Part shown: piece after piece, positions 8,372 through 16,886 of the stretch | How the letters are laid out: the number at the start of each line of letters is the position of its first letter | Position numbering within the stretch: position 1 is the stretch's first letter | Assembly: GCA_017938405.1 (NCBI GenBank) | Contig: JAGBBP010000027.1 | Span: 1 to 60,619 of the forward strand | Reading direction: 5' to 3' | From: Lachnospiraceae bacterium | Lineage (GTDB): Bacteria; Bacillota; Clostridia; Lachnospirales; Lachnospiraceae | DNA: 60,619 nt | Translations under genes and position numbers: made by a program | Notes under the pieces: generated by a model | What the model saw: the letters and a program-made list of their open reading frames with translations, nothing else | Told to the model about the DNA's origin: nothing | Database searches by the model: none

Positions 8372-8400
8372 TTGAAAAAATAGAAACCACATGGTATAAT
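8372..8400 (+). promoter_or_regulatory. Promoter of the TIR/DRT-like-TPR gene
   Basis: TTGAAA and a perfect TATAAT are separated by 17 bases, 68 bases before the start codon, so the gene is probably expressed from its own vegetative promoter. Confidence 0.7.
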
Positions 8401-8468
8401 TGATGCAGGACTAATGATATTGGTGCAAAAAGGACAATGCGGATGAAATGTGAAAAGGAGGAACAATA

Positions 8469-9734
8469 ATGGAAAGAGTGTGTTTTGTTATTTCGCCAAT
8501 TGGAAACGAAGGATCTCAAGAACGAATACAATCAGATAAATTTCTTGGGTTAATTAAAGAAGTAGGAGAGTATTATAATTTAAATGTAATTCGTGCGGAT
8601 GAAGTAAATGGTAGTACAGATATTAATAGTGATATTATTGAGAAGATTCAGCATGCAGATTTATGTATTATTGATTTGACTGGAATAAACCCGAATGTTA
8701 TGTATGAGTTTGGTATGAGATATCAAACAGGGTTGCCGTATATAGTGTGTGCTAGGAAAGAAACAAAATTGCCCTTTGACGTTATTTCGAGAAGAACAAT
8801 CTTTTATGGAGATTTAGAAAAAACTTCGGATTATCGAGAGGCTAAAAGTGCTATTCGACGTTTTGTTGATAAATATGAAGAGCAAGATTACCAAAATGCG
8901 AAAGTAGTGGGAAATAGTGAATTATATCAGATGTTATGTCTGATAGTGGAAAAAATAGAAAGTCTGCAAAAAGGGAGTGCTCAGGTATATAGTGCTTCTA
9001 ATGTTAATGATTCAATAGGAAAAGAGGTAGTGAGTGATGAGGTAAATGAACTTTTAAAACAATTAGATCCTTCTGAGGCGTTTCAGTATGCATATTCGAC
9101 GAATCAATTGAGATTGGCTGAGCAGCTTCTTGAGTATTGCCGTAATCAGCCAATAGAATATTTCTTAAATAAGTTATGTGCATTAGCGGCATTGGGTTCT
9201 CAAAAAGCTGCGGAGGAATTATTAAAGAATATTAGTGAGCATTCAGCAGATTTTGGGTCTAAGGAATTGATTGAAATGCTAGGTAGTGCTGTTTCATGCT
9301 TTAATCGTCAGGATATAGAAATTGAAAATTTGGATCGCATGCAAGGTGTGTTTGCAATTGTTGAAGAAAGGATGTCATCAAACAAAGAAAGAGCAGCTTT
9401 CTTTAATCAGAAAGAAAGATTTTATGCAGGGGCAGGAATGTATGACATAGCAAAAGAGAGCGCAGAAAAAACACTTCAATTAGATGATACACAGCCTGCA
9501 TATTTCTATAACTATGCAATTGTTTTGGAACAGTTAGGAAAGATTGATGAAGCTTTAGAATATGCTAGGAGAATGATATCTTTTGAAACAATGGATGCTA
9601 ATCATTTGGCTTATGCTTGCAGATTATTAAAGCGTTCAAATGATCTTAATGATGTAGCAGTGTACGAAGAGTGTTTGAATAAACTTGAGAAGATTAGCCC
9701 GTATAAGGCGCGACTAGTCAAATTGAATGATTAA
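8469..9734 (+). CDS. TIR/nucleoside 2-deoxyribosyltransferase-like domain protein with TPR-like C-terminus
   Basis: The 421-residue protein begins FVISPIGNEGS, then has a long helix, an acidic REAL-type segment (VIRADEVNG), and IIDLTGINPNVMYEFG near residues 67-82. The pattern I(A/I)DLTG.NPN.xYE.G is the hallmark of a family related to nucleoside 2-deoxyribosyltransferases and TIR-like domains, which act on nucleotides or NAD and are frequent in phage-defence genes. The Glu in YEFG is the expected catalytic residue. From about residue 170 the protein is helical, and FYNYAIVLEQLGKIDEALEYARRM near 350-375 reads as a TPR. The layout is an enzymatic front plus a repeat sensor. It has its own promoter, sits among gene remnants, and is AT-rich. 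A defence role is inference. Confidence 0.68.
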   Translation: MERVCFVISPIGNEGSQERIQSDKFLGLIKEVGEYYNLNVIRADEVNGSTDINSDIIEKIQHADLCIIDLTGINPNVMYEFGMRYQTGLPYIVCARKETKLPFDVISRRTIFYGDLEKTSDYREAKSAIRRFVDKYEEQDYQNAKVVGNSELYQMLCLIVEKIESLQKGSAQVYSASNVNDSIGKEVVSDEVNELLKQLDPSEAFQYAYSTNQLRLAEQLLEYCRNQPIEYFLNKLCALAALGSQKAAEELLKNISEHSADFGSKELIEMLGSAVSCFNRQDIEIENLDRMQGVFAIVEERMSSNKERAAFFNQKERFYAGAGMYDIAKESAEKTLQLDDTQPAYFYNYAIVLEQLGKIDEALEYARRMISFETMDANHLAYACRLLKRSNDLNDVAVYEECLNKLEKISPYKARLVKLND

Positions 9735-10112
9735 GTTTCTGAGTGAATTAAAGAGTTACTCCCTTTGTAGTATAAAACAATAAATGAGGTGGCACCTTAA
9801 AACATGTTTTTAGAAAAAGATGTTGTTAGTATCATTAATAAATGGAGTTTGTAAAGGGAGTTGTTGATTGAATTGTAGGTAGGAATGTAATCAGAATGGT
9901 AACCCTCGGTAAAGTAAAAATTTGCCGGGGGTTACTTTGCAAAATGGATAAAATAGTATATAGTTAAAGAGAGGTATGAGGAGAGGTAGAGAAAGCATTT
10001 GCATGTAAAACTTTTTTCAAAAAATCTGAAAATCCGTTCAATATTCTTCTCCCTTTTGCGACTCTATAGATAAGAGCTCTTTTTTACAAATCTACGGGAA
10101 GGAGGAACGAAC
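9735..10112 (+). other. Gene-free stretch before the first ECF unit
   Basis: No convincing coding frame was found in these 378 bases. The first half holds TA-rich sequence with an imperfect pair ACTCCCTTTGTA / TTTGTAAAGGGAGT in opposite orientations, and a long hairpin at 9899-9935. The last 100 bases before the sigma gene contain GACTCTATAGATAAGAG, possibly part of an ECF promoter, but no pair of -35/-10 boxes could be fixed. Confidence 0.5.
9899..9935. repeat. Long hairpin, possible terminator
   Basis: GTAACCCTCGGTAAA (9899-9913) and TTTGCCGGGGGTTAC (9921-9935) pair over 15 positions with two G-T wobbles around a seven-base A-rich loop. It is followed only by CTTTGC, so a terminator for the TIR-like gene is possible but not textbook. 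Confidence 0.55.
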
Positions 10113-10670
10113 GTGGACGACAAGCAAATCATCGACTTATATTTTGCACGAAACGAGCAGGCGATTGCGGAAACGGAGCAAAAGTACGGCCGGTTTTGCT
10201 GGCGGATTGCCATGAATGTTTTGGACGTATGGGAAGACGCGGAGGAGTGTGTCAGCGATACCTGGCTTTCTACGTGGGGGCAAATTCCGCCCACGGTGCC
10301 CCAGTCTTTGAAGGCGTTTTTGGGACGGATTGTACGGAATCTTTCTATTAGCAGGTTCCGGTCCATGCGGGCAAAGAAAAGATACAACGGCATGGAAGTG
10401 CTGCTGTCGGAGCTTGGAGATTGTGTTCCTTCTTCCGCGAATGTGGAGCAGACCGTAGAGGCAAAGGAACTTTCCGGGTACATAAGCGAATGGCTGGATT
10501 CTCTGCCTGCGGAGGACTGTGCGTTATTTGTCCGCCGGTATTGGTTTGGGGATGCGGTGCAGGACCTGGCGGAAAGGTGTGGAATTACCGGACCGCAGAT
10601 GGCACAGCGGATGTTGCGGCTTCGGAAAAGCTTGCGGGCTGCTCTGAATCAGAAAGGGGTCGCGCTATGA
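10113..10670 (+). CDS. ECF sigma-70 family sigma factor (unit A)
   Basis: This 185-residue protein has sigma region 2 (ETEQKYGRFCWRIAMNVL, then DAEECVSDTWLSTW) and region 4 (SLPAEDCALFVRRYWFGDAVQDLAERCG, then MLRLRKSLRAAL). Length and order fit extracytoplasmic-function sigma factors that direct RNA polymerase to a small regulon. GTG at 10113 follows GGAAGGAGG. The stop overlaps the start of the membrane-anchored partner in ATGA. It is one of three such sigma factors in 7 kb, closely related to the unit C factor (shared DDKQIIDLY/DDRQIIALY beginning). Confidence 0.92.
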   Translation: MDDKQIIDLYFARNEQAIAETEQKYGRFCWRIAMNVLDVWEDAEECVSDTWLSTWGQIPPTVPQSLKAFLGRIVRNLSISRFRSMRAKKRYNGMEVLLSELGDCVPSSANVEQTVEAKELSGYISEWLDSLPAEDCALFVRRYWFGDAVQDLAERCGITGPQMAQRMLRLRKSLRAALNQKGVAL

Positions 10671-11362
10671 AAGAAGAATTGATGTATGATGGAATTACGG
10701 AGATAAGAGAAGATATTATCGAACGGGCGGAAGTGTATGCGTTTCCGGGAGAAGCAGAAAACGCGGAAGGACCGAAGGGGCTGACGAAGAAAGCCCGTAA
10801 AGTACATCCGGTTTGGGTGACAATTGCGGTGGTAGCGGCGTGTCTTGTGTTGGTAGTTGCAAGCCCGTTTGTATATATTGCCACGAGAAGAGCCGGTTCG
10901 GAGGCACCGGCGACAAATCCGGGACAGTCCTTGCACGGAAATAAGAGACCGGGAGATGCCGAAACGGGGAAGGAAAATCCGGGAGACAAGGCACCGGAGA
11001 CAAGTGTTGCCTCTGCTGATGTATGGATTTATTTTGTGCAAGACGGAGAGGTTTGCAAAGAGCGATATCGTATGAACTTGCAGGCTGAGGTTGTATTTGA
11101 CCGTTGGAGAGCGGAAAACGGCATCGGTGAGGAGGTACAGCTGCTGGAATGTGAGATTCGGAGCAAAGCAATCACAGAACAGCAAGGGAAAGTGGGTTTC
11201 CATACGTCAGGATATGATTTCTCTATGTATCTTACCGTATCGAAGAATCTGGAATCCTATTATGAGCAGAAGGATGAGGTTCTTTTATTGGATTCCCTAA
11301 AGCAAACCATGACCGGATATTCCGGACTTACGTATCAGGAATATCATTTGATTTTGGAATAA
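10667..11362 (+). CDS. Membrane-anchored probable anti-sigma protein (unit A)
   Basis: The ATG overlaps the sigma factor stop by four bases, indicating coupled translation. The 231-residue product has a cytoplasmic N-terminus (about 1-50, acidic helix), one membrane span near residues 50-72 (VWVTIAVVAACLVLVV) and an outside part that starts with a Gly/Pro/Lys-rich linker and continues as an unrecognised domain. This is the layout of an anti-sigma factor that sequesters its sigma until an envelope signal arrives. The role is deduced from position and topology, since the N-terminus has no clear zinc-binding anti-sigma motif. Confidence 0.72.
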   Translation: MKEELMYDGITEIREDIIERAEVYAFPGEAENAEGPKGLTKKARKVHPVWVTIAVVAACLVLVVASPFVYIATRRAGSEAPATNPGQSLHGNKRPGDAETGKENPGDKAPETSVASADVWIYFVQDGEVCKERYRMNLQAEVVFDRWRAENGIGEEVQLLECEIRSKAITEQQGKVGFHTSGYDFSMYLTVSKNLESYYEQKDEVLLLDSLKQTMTGYSGLTYQEYHLILE

Positions 11363-11389
11363 GCGAAAGATAGGAACGGAGGGGTTAGG

Positions 11390-12448
11390 ATGAATTCAAA
11401 CGAAAAGACTAAAAAAACAGGTAATAGAAATAGGAGCAAAAGCAAAGTAACGGTAAAATACGACAAGATAGTCAAACTTTTTACCGGTTTCCTTTGTATG
11501 GCAATGACGCTGTTACTTTTTACACCGGCCACCGCAAATGCAGATATGGGGCCGAAGCCGTCGGTACGGATTTTGTTTGAAAACATGGGAGACGAGTCTT
11601 GCTACGGAACGCTTTTGTCGGAGCGACAGTCCACCGGACCGGCCAGTGCATGGGACGGAAACGAAGAACATGGGTGGTATAAAGAAAATGAAAACTATTC
11701 CTGGGCGACATTTGATTACGAGACCTGGAAGGCCTTTGTAGAGTATGAGGACCCGGATGGGTATTACTTTTTGCAGGAAGGCTGGGATGTGGGTGCCACA
11801 AAGGAAATTGCGTGGACCTATTACCCGCCGAGCCCGTTTAAGATTCTCCTGTATTTCCCGGAGACAGGGACCTTTGTGTCCAGCGGAATATACGAGAGGT
11901 ACGCTTTTGATACCTACTACACGGTAGATATGAACGGTGTCAATATGGGTGCGGTGGAGTATGATGAAGAGTTGAGTACGGATGAGCGTAAGGAAGAGTT
12001 GGGTTCGGTGAAGTACAATGAGGAGCTGAGCACCAATGAACGACTGGAGGCGTATCGCTCCTACAACTACCGGGTGGAGGTAACTGCCCTGATTGGCCGG
12101 ATTCTGGCTACCATTGCCATTGAAATGGTGTTGGCGCTTTTGTTCGGTTTCCGGGAAAGAAAGCAGTTGTTGCTTTTGATCGGAGTTAATACGGCAACGC
12201 AAGTCATCCTGAATGTGTTGCTGAATATTATTAATTACAACTCCGGTCAGATGGCATTTGTATTTTTCTATGTATTGTTCGAGCTGGTTGTGTTCGGCTT
12301 GGAGGCTGTGGCTTATTGTTTGTGGATGAACCGCTTATCGAAAAAAGTCAGAGAAAAATGGTTTTATGTGTTGTACGCGTTTTTGGCAAACGGAGTATCC
12401 TTTGTGGTAGGAATTTATATCGCAACCCATTTTCCGGGGATATTTTAA
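11390..12448 (+). CDS. Uncharacterised membrane protein with exported domain (unit A)
   Basis: This 352-residue protein has a charged start, a hydrophobic signal-like segment near residues 30-52 (LFTGFLCMAMTLLLFTPATANA, with a possible AXA cleavage site), an exported domain to about 228, then four membrane spans (roughly 228-250, 258-280, 285-310 and 325-350). It contains a tandem repeat of about 17 residues: VEYDEELSTDERKEELG followed by VKYNEELSTNERLEAY. Function is unknown. It is in unit A behind the anti-sigma gene with a ribosome-binding site GGAGGGG, and a terminator follows it. Membership of the sigma's regulon or sensory apparatus is inference. Confidence 0.6.
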   Translation: MNSNEKTKKTGNRNRSKSKVTVKYDKIVKLFTGFLCMAMTLLLFTPATANADMGPKPSVRILFENMGDESCYGTLLSERQSTGPASAWDGNEEHGWYKENENYSWATFDYETWKAFVEYEDPDGYYFLQEGWDVGATKEIAWTYYPPSPFKILLYFPETGTFVSSGIYERYAFDTYYTVDMNGVNMGAVEYDEELSTDERKEELGSVKYNEELSTNERLEAYRSYNYRVEVTALIGRILATIAIEMVLALLFGFRERKQLLLLIGVNTATQVILNVLLNIINYNSGQMAFVFFYVLFELVVFGLEAVAYCLWMNRLSKKVREKWFYVLYAFLANGVSFVVGIYIATHFPGIF

Positions 12449-12457
12449 GAGATTTAG

Positions 12458-12509
12458 AAGGCTGTTTCGAAGGTGAGAGAAAACACCGGAAGAACGGCCT
12501 TTTCTTTTT
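12458..12509 (+). terminator. Terminator of ECF unit A
   Basis: AAGGCTGTTTC and GAACGGCCTT form the outer stem with a small GGTG/CACC inner stem, followed by TTCTTTTT. It separates units A and B. Confidence 0.72.
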
Positions 12510-12633
12510 GTATAATAACCGGAATAGAATTTTTTAACCTTATATGAAAAAACTAAAAAAATATAAGGAAAAGTATTGCACTTCGTCGTATAATAAGTGA
12601 AAGGGGCAAACGCCCCGGTCAGGAGGAAACCAA

Positions 12634-13185
12634 ATGGATCACGGTGCCTGTAGCTACCGCCGTTTTCTTGCTGGGGATGAAAGTGCCTTTGACGAGATTA
12701 TGAAAGAATTGTTTCACGGTCTGGTGTTTTTTGTGGACCGCTATGTGCATGACGTGCACGCCGCCGAGGATATTGCCATTGATACTTTTTCGGATTTGAT
12801 TGTACATAAGCACCGGTATAATTTCAAGGTGTCGCTAAAGACCTATCTGTATATGATAGGCAGAAGCCGTGCCTTGGACTATTTGAAGCATCGGAAGGTG
12901 ATTGCATTTACGGAGCTTTCCGAGGCGGACGGTGTGTCTTCGGAGGAAAAGACGCTGGAAGAATGCGTGCTTGCGGAGGAACGGAAACGTGTCGTAAATG
13001 CGGCGATTGCCAGCCTGCCGGAGGATATGCGTGTGGTGATTCACTTAATTTACTTTGAGGAGATGACCTACGAGGAAGCGGCGAAGGTTATGAAAAAGAA
13101 CCGGAAACAGGTGGACAATCTTTTGTATCGCGCCAAAAAGGAACTTCGAGCCCTACTCGGAGAGGATGGTGAGCTGTTAGAATGA
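12634..13185 (+). CDS. ECF sigma-70 family sigma factor (unit B)
   Basis: The 183-residue protein contains region 2 (FDEIMKELFHGLVFFVDRYV, AAEDIAIDTFSDL, YMIGRSRALDYL) and region 4 (SLPEDMRVVIHLIYFEEMTYEEAAKVM, LLYRAKKELRALL). It differs in sequence from the unit A and C factors, so it is not a recent duplicate. AGGAGG lies eight bases before the ATG. ATGA overlap couples it to the following anti-sigma-like gene. A TATAAT at 12589 upstream has no matching -35 box, so the promoter is undefined and could be ECF-type. Confidence 0.92.
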   Translation: MDHGACSYRRFLAGDESAFDEIMKELFHGLVFFVDRYVHDVHAAEDIAIDTFSDLIVHKHRYNFKVSLKTYLYMIGRSRALDYLKHRKVIAFTELSEADGVSSEEKTLEECVLAEERKRVVNAAIASLPEDMRVVIHLIYFEEMTYEEAAKVMKKNRKQVDNLLYRAKKELRALLGEDGELLE

Positions 13186-13934
13186 GAAAATTAGAAGACT
13201 GCAAGGCAGAGGTATTTCGTCGCAGTGAAGAGAGAATAAAAGAACGAAAAAGAAACCGGAAGCGCGTGTTATTGTGTTGTATTCCACTGTGCTTGCTGCT
13301 TGTTGCAGGCGGGCTATATCTAAGACCGCTTTTGGAACCGGTGGACGAGCTTATGAAAAGCAAATCGGAAGATACGGCCATTTCCGACCGGAATTTGGGC
13401 GGGACAGAGTTTACGCTGCTTGGAGGTGTCGTAGAGTACACAGCGGTGGAAATTACGGATAGGACCGGTGATACGGAACTGGTTTGTAAGGTCACGTATG
13501 GGGACACGGTGAAGGAGCTATGCCATGTGGTAGGGATGAGTTTTAATGTTCCGACGACGGAAGAAAGCGGTTCGACGCCGGAGAAGGAATCCGAGGTAGT
13601 CTTTCCCGAAAGCTCGGTAAATGATAAAACCGGCAATTCGGGGGATAAGACCTCGGCTGACGGAAATGTAAGTGAGGAGACCACTGCCGGACAGGACCGG
13701 GATACGGTAACCGATGAGTATGAATTAAGGGTAAAATACGGTCTGGAGGATAAGAAGGCCGACTATACGTTTGTGTTTCAAACAGAAGCGGGCGAATCCT
13801 TTGTTTTTCGTTTGTGCGAAAATGTGTTGTTTAATGATCAAAACGGTTGCGCGGTTGTACTTACCGATGCACAGTTAGCAGTGTTGAAGGCGCAGATAGA
13901 AGCGGCGACTACAGAGGGGAGCAAAAGGAAATAG
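13182..13934 (+). CDS. Membrane-anchored probable anti-sigma protein (unit B)
   Basis: A short basic cytoplasmic segment (about 28 residues, many Arg/Lys/Glu) precedes one membrane span near residues 28-48 (VLLCCIPLCLLLVAGGLYL) and about 200 residues outside. The outer part has a Ser/Thr/Asp-rich linker near 120-170 and a final beta-rich piece (YELRVKYG, YTFVFQTEAGESFVFRL). The 4-base overlap with the sigma gene and the topology indicate the sigma's membrane regulator, although the cytoplasmic part is small for holding a sigma factor. No family domain was recognised. The sensor role is inference. Confidence 0.65.
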   Translation: MRKLEDCKAEVFRRSEERIKERKRNRKRVLLCCIPLCLLLVAGGLYLRPLLEPVDELMKSKSEDTAISDRNLGGTEFTLLGGVVEYTAVEITDRTGDTELVCKVTYGDTVKELCHVVGMSFNVPTTEESGSTPEKESEVVFPESSVNDKTGNSGDKTSADGNVSEETTAGQDRDTVTDEYELRVKYGLEDKKADYTFVFQTEAGESFVFRLCENVLFNDQNGCAVVLTDAQLAVLKAQIEAATTEGSKRK

Positions 13935-13944
13935 GGGTGTTGTG

Positions 13945-15354
13945 ATGGAAGAAAACAGAAAGAAGAAACGGAATAAGAAGCTTTGGATACCGGTGATTGT
14001 GATTGTAGTGCTTATGGCGCTTTTTGTGCCGGTGCCGTCGGGGGTGTATAAAGACGGAGGAACCCGGGCCTATACGGCACTGACCTATAAGGTTGTGAAA
14101 TGGAACCGGATATTAGGGGCAGGAGGAGAGAAATATACGGACACAAGTGTATATTTCTTTCCGAAAAACTTTCAGTCCATTGATACTTTGTGGGAAACAT
14201 GGGAAATGAAAGACGTGGACCTGAGTGTCTATAAGGAGCCGGAACCGAAGGAAGAAGAGCATTTCGAGGCGAAAATACTGGAACTGAGTGTAGTGTCCGC
14301 TAAAGTGGAGGTAATCGAAGACGGGTGGAATTGCGGCAACCCGATCGTCTTTCCCGTAAAGGATTTGGACTCCATTGATGCGGAAGTGGGCGACATCGTG
14401 GAAGTGTTTTATAACGGGATCATTAAGAACTCCGATCCGGCGGAAATTTCCGCAAGCAGTTGGAGAGTGTCGGAGAAAAACAGAGAACAAGCCTACCCGG
14501 GACAGTGGTTGGATAAGACCACGGCGGGAGGTTACGACAGCAATATTTTTAATTTCACGGACCTTCGGATTACGAAGATTTATTCCGACTGCTTCTTTGC
14601 AAGACCACTTCCGATCGGGCAGGCAATCAAATTAAACGGAAAAATCTCCGATGATTGGTGTATCGGTGATTCTGTGACCTGTACCTACGAGAACGCTTGT
14701 TATGATAAGAAAAACGGACGGAAGGAAGCGGATTTGCTGACTATAGATGTCAGTGACCGGAAGCCCGAACCAAGCAATCCGGATACGTCCCATGAACCGG
14801 GGGATTATATGCTTTATAAGCCGGTAATCTACCTGTATCCGGAAGAGGAAACGGAAGTTTCCGTGAAGCTTGTCCTTGACGGGGAACTCACCTGTACCTA
14901 TCCGGCTTATAAGGACGGTTGGACCGTAACAGCAATGCCGGACGGGACGCTTACGGATGCCAAAGGACAAACCTACAATTACCTTTACTGGGAAGGCGAA
15001 TCCGGAATGGACTATGATTTCTCCGAGGGCTTTTGTGTAAAGGGTGAAGATACGGCGGCATTTTTGGAAGAGACATTGGCAAGGTTGGGCCTTACCCGTC
15101 GGGAAGCCAATGAATTTATCGTGTTCTGGTTGCCGATGATGGAACAGAACCCTTACAACATCATTTCCTTCCAGACAGAGAATTACACAGATGCGGCGAA
15201 GCTGACCGTAAGTCCGACGCCGGATACCCTGCTTCGGGTGTTTATGGCATGGAAGGGTGCGGAAGAGTTTATGGAGCTTCCTAAGCAGAAGCTTACCGCA
15301 ACGGAACGTACCGGATTTACCCTGGTGGAATGGGGCGGAACGGAAGTAAGATAA
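13945..15354 (+). CDS. Membrane-anchored protein with large extracellular region (unit B)
   Basis: This 469-residue protein has a lysine/arginine-rich start, an N-terminal membrane span near residues 12-30 (LWIPVIVIVVLMALFVPV) and a long exported part. Residues about 80-160 form a beta-rich domain (KILELSVVSAKVEVIEDG ... GDIVEVFYNG) resembling small Ig/OB-like secreted domains of Clostridia. From about 285 the segment YMLYKPVIYLYPEEE begins a conserved clostridial surface domain that continues to the C-terminus (LYWEGES, EFIVFWLPMME). ATG at 13945 and GTG at 13942 are adjacent; the ATG is taken. It follows the anti-sigma gene by ten bases, so it is part of unit B. Its ligand or activity is unknown. 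Confidence 0.6.
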   Translation: MEENRKKKRNKKLWIPVIVIVVLMALFVPVPSGVYKDGGTRAYTALTYKVVKWNRILGAGGEKYTDTSVYFFPKNFQSIDTLWETWEMKDVDLSVYKEPEPKEEEHFEAKILELSVVSAKVEVIEDGWNCGNPIVFPVKDLDSIDAEVGDIVEVFYNGIIKNSDPAEISASSWRVSEKNREQAYPGQWLDKTTAGGYDSNIFNFTDLRITKIYSDCFFARPLPIGQAIKLNGKISDDWCIGDSVTCTYENACYDKKNGRKEADLLTIDVSDRKPEPSNPDTSHEPGDYMLYKPVIYLYPEEETEVSVKLVLDGELTCTYPAYKDGWTVTAMPDGTLTDAKGQTYNYLYWEGESGMDYDFSEGFCVKGEDTAAFLEETLARLGLTRREANEFIVFWLPMMEQNPYNIISFQTENYTDAAKLTVSPTPDTLLRVFMAWKGAEEFMELPKQKLTATERTGFTLVEWGGTEVR

Positions 15355-15419
15355 GAAAAATAGGAAAAAATGAAGTGGGAGCGGAAACAAAAGCGCGGAA
15401 TGCGAAAGGGGGAGTGTGA

Positions 15420-16256
15420 ATGGCGCGTAGAAGTGTAGAAACGACAAAAAAGAAGAGAAAATGGGTGTTACCCGTGGTAATTGTGGGAAGCGTGATTGCA
15501 CTACTTTTCATTGCATGTTTGATTATTCTCGGTATTATGGCAAAAAAGGAATTGGGCTTTTCTAAGGGCAGATATTTAGCAGGCAGAGACGGCGTTAGTA
15601 TGGTGGTGACGGATGATGCCCCTGACGGAATTACAGATCCGGAAGAACGGGAGCGGTACATGTCACCGGTTGTGATGTCCAATCGGACGGAACGGGAGTT
15701 ATTTAAAAATCTGGAGACCGGAGATAAGATTCTATTTGTCCATGGCGGAATTAAGGAGTCCTATCCGGCCGGGACCGGAGTTTATGCGGTATTTAAGTTG
15801 AAAAAAGGAAGTAGGGGAGACATTCCGCAGAAACTTTTGAATGATTTGACTGCCATGGGCTGGCTGGAGTCTGCCGTCGATATGAATGCGGACTTTCCAG
15901 ATTGGGGATTGAACCTTTCGGTGAAGGATGTAACCCCGACAGGTTTGACTCTTGTATGCACGAAAAACGGCGGAAATCCCACCGGAGAGCTTATTTGCGG
16001 AACCGATTACCGTCTGCTTGTTTTTGAAGACGGAATGTGGAAACATGTACCGACAGTAGTTGAAGAATACTGTTGGGATGACATAGGCTACCCGATTACG
16101 GAGGGAAAAGTCAGGGAGTTTGAACTTTCCTGGGAGTGGCTGTACGGAAAACTCCCGACAGGTACGTACCGGCTGGCAAAGGATTTTATGGACTGGCGTG
16201 AGGCGGGGGATTATGATGAGGCAACTTATTGGGTAGAATTTAAAATTTCGGAGTAG
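15420..16256 (+). CDS. Membrane-anchored protein with Ig-like C-terminal domain (unit B)
   Basis: This 278-residue protein has a basic start, one membrane span near residues 14-40 and an exported part. Residues about 160-278 are an Ig-like domain (LNLSVKDVTPTG, CGTDYRLLV, LSWEWLYGKLPTGTYRL, TYWVEFKI) that is very similar to the C-terminal domain of the unit C anti-sigma protein at 16883-17539. A bacterial Ig-like (Big_14-type) fold is the probable assignment. The middle (SRGDIPQKLLNDLTAMGW) is unique. Its stop codon lies inside the stem of the following terminator. The shared domain suggests it competes with, or senses the same ligand as, the unit C regulator. Confidence 0.62.
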   Translation: MARRSVETTKKKRKWVLPVVIVGSVIALLFIACLIILGIMAKKELGFSKGRYLAGRDGVSMVVTDDAPDGITDPEERERYMSPVVMSNRTERELFKNLETGDKILFVHGGIKESYPAGTGVYAVFKLKKGSRGDIPQKLLNDLTAMGWLESAVDMNADFPDWGLNLSVKDVTPTGLTLVCTKNGGNPTGELICGTDYRLLVFEDGMWKHVPTVVEEYCWDDIGYPITEGKVREFELSWEWLYGKLPTGTYRLAKDFMDWREAGDYDEATYWVEFKISE

Positions 16257-16282
16257 TGTGACCCACTACTCCTCTTTGTTGT
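16250..16282 (+). terminator. Terminator of ECF unit B
   Basis: GGAGTAGTG and CACTACTCC form a perfect nine-pair stem around TGACC, followed by TCTTTGTT. The stem includes the stop codon of the Ig-like domain gene. Confidence 0.7.
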
Positions 16283-16325
16283 CTGTTAGGATGTAAGGCC
16301 TTATTACATACGGAAGGAGAAGGTT

Positions 16326-16886
16326 ATGGACGATCGGCAGATTATTGCATTGTACAATGAGCGCTCGGAGGCTGCCCTGTCGGAGACTGCGAAGAAATAC
16401 GGAAGGTATTGCCGCACCATTGCATATAACATCCTATTTAACGAGGAGGATAGCGAGGAGTGCGTAAACGATACCTGGATGCGGGCATGGGACTCCATAC
16501 CACCCCAGTGTCCGGAACGGTTGTCGGCCTTTCTTGGAAAAATTACACGGAATTTGGCACTGAACCGATACAAACACAATACCAGGGAAAAACGGGGCGG
16601 AGGCCAAACTATGCTGGTGTTGGAGGAGCTTGCGGAATGTGTTCCGGGAGCGGACAGTACGGAACAGGCGGTGGAAGAGACACTTTTGGTGGAAGCGTTA
16701 AACGGATTTCTGGCGGAACTGCCTGCGGAAAAACGGAAATTGTTTTTGCGCCGATACTGGTATCTGAGTTCCGTAAAAGAAATCGCGACAGATTTCGGAC
16801 TGAGTGAGAGTAATGTGAAAATGACATTGCTCCGCCTTCGGAGTAAGTTAAAGCAGACATTGGAGAAAGAGGGTATCATACTATGA
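16326..16886 (+). CDS. ECF sigma-70 family sigma factor (unit C)
   Basis: This 186-residue protein shows region 2 (SETAKKYGRYCRTIAYNIL, DSEECVNDTWMRAW, LGKITRNLALNRY) and region 4 (ELPAEKRKLFLRRYWYLSSVKEIATDFGL, MTLLRLRSKLKQTL). It is the nearest relative in this window of the unit A factor. GAAGGAGAAGG precedes the ATG. The stop overlaps the start of its membrane partner in ATGA. It lies only 70 bases after unit B but beyond a terminator. Confidence 0.93.
   Translation: MDDRQIIALYNERSEAALSETAKKYGRYCRTIAYNILFNEEDSEECVNDTWMRAWDSIPPQCPERLSAFLGKITRNLALNRYKHNTREKRGGGQTMLVLEELAECVPGADSTEQAVEETLLVEALNGFLAELPAEKRKLFLRRYWYLSSVKEIATDFGLSESNVKMTLLRLRSKLKQTLEKEGIIL

Noticed and set aside
12565..12600. 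TATAAT at 12589 as the sigma B promoter
   Set aside because: No -35 hexamer is found at 16-18 bases upstream. An ECF-type promoter is possible but could not be fixed.
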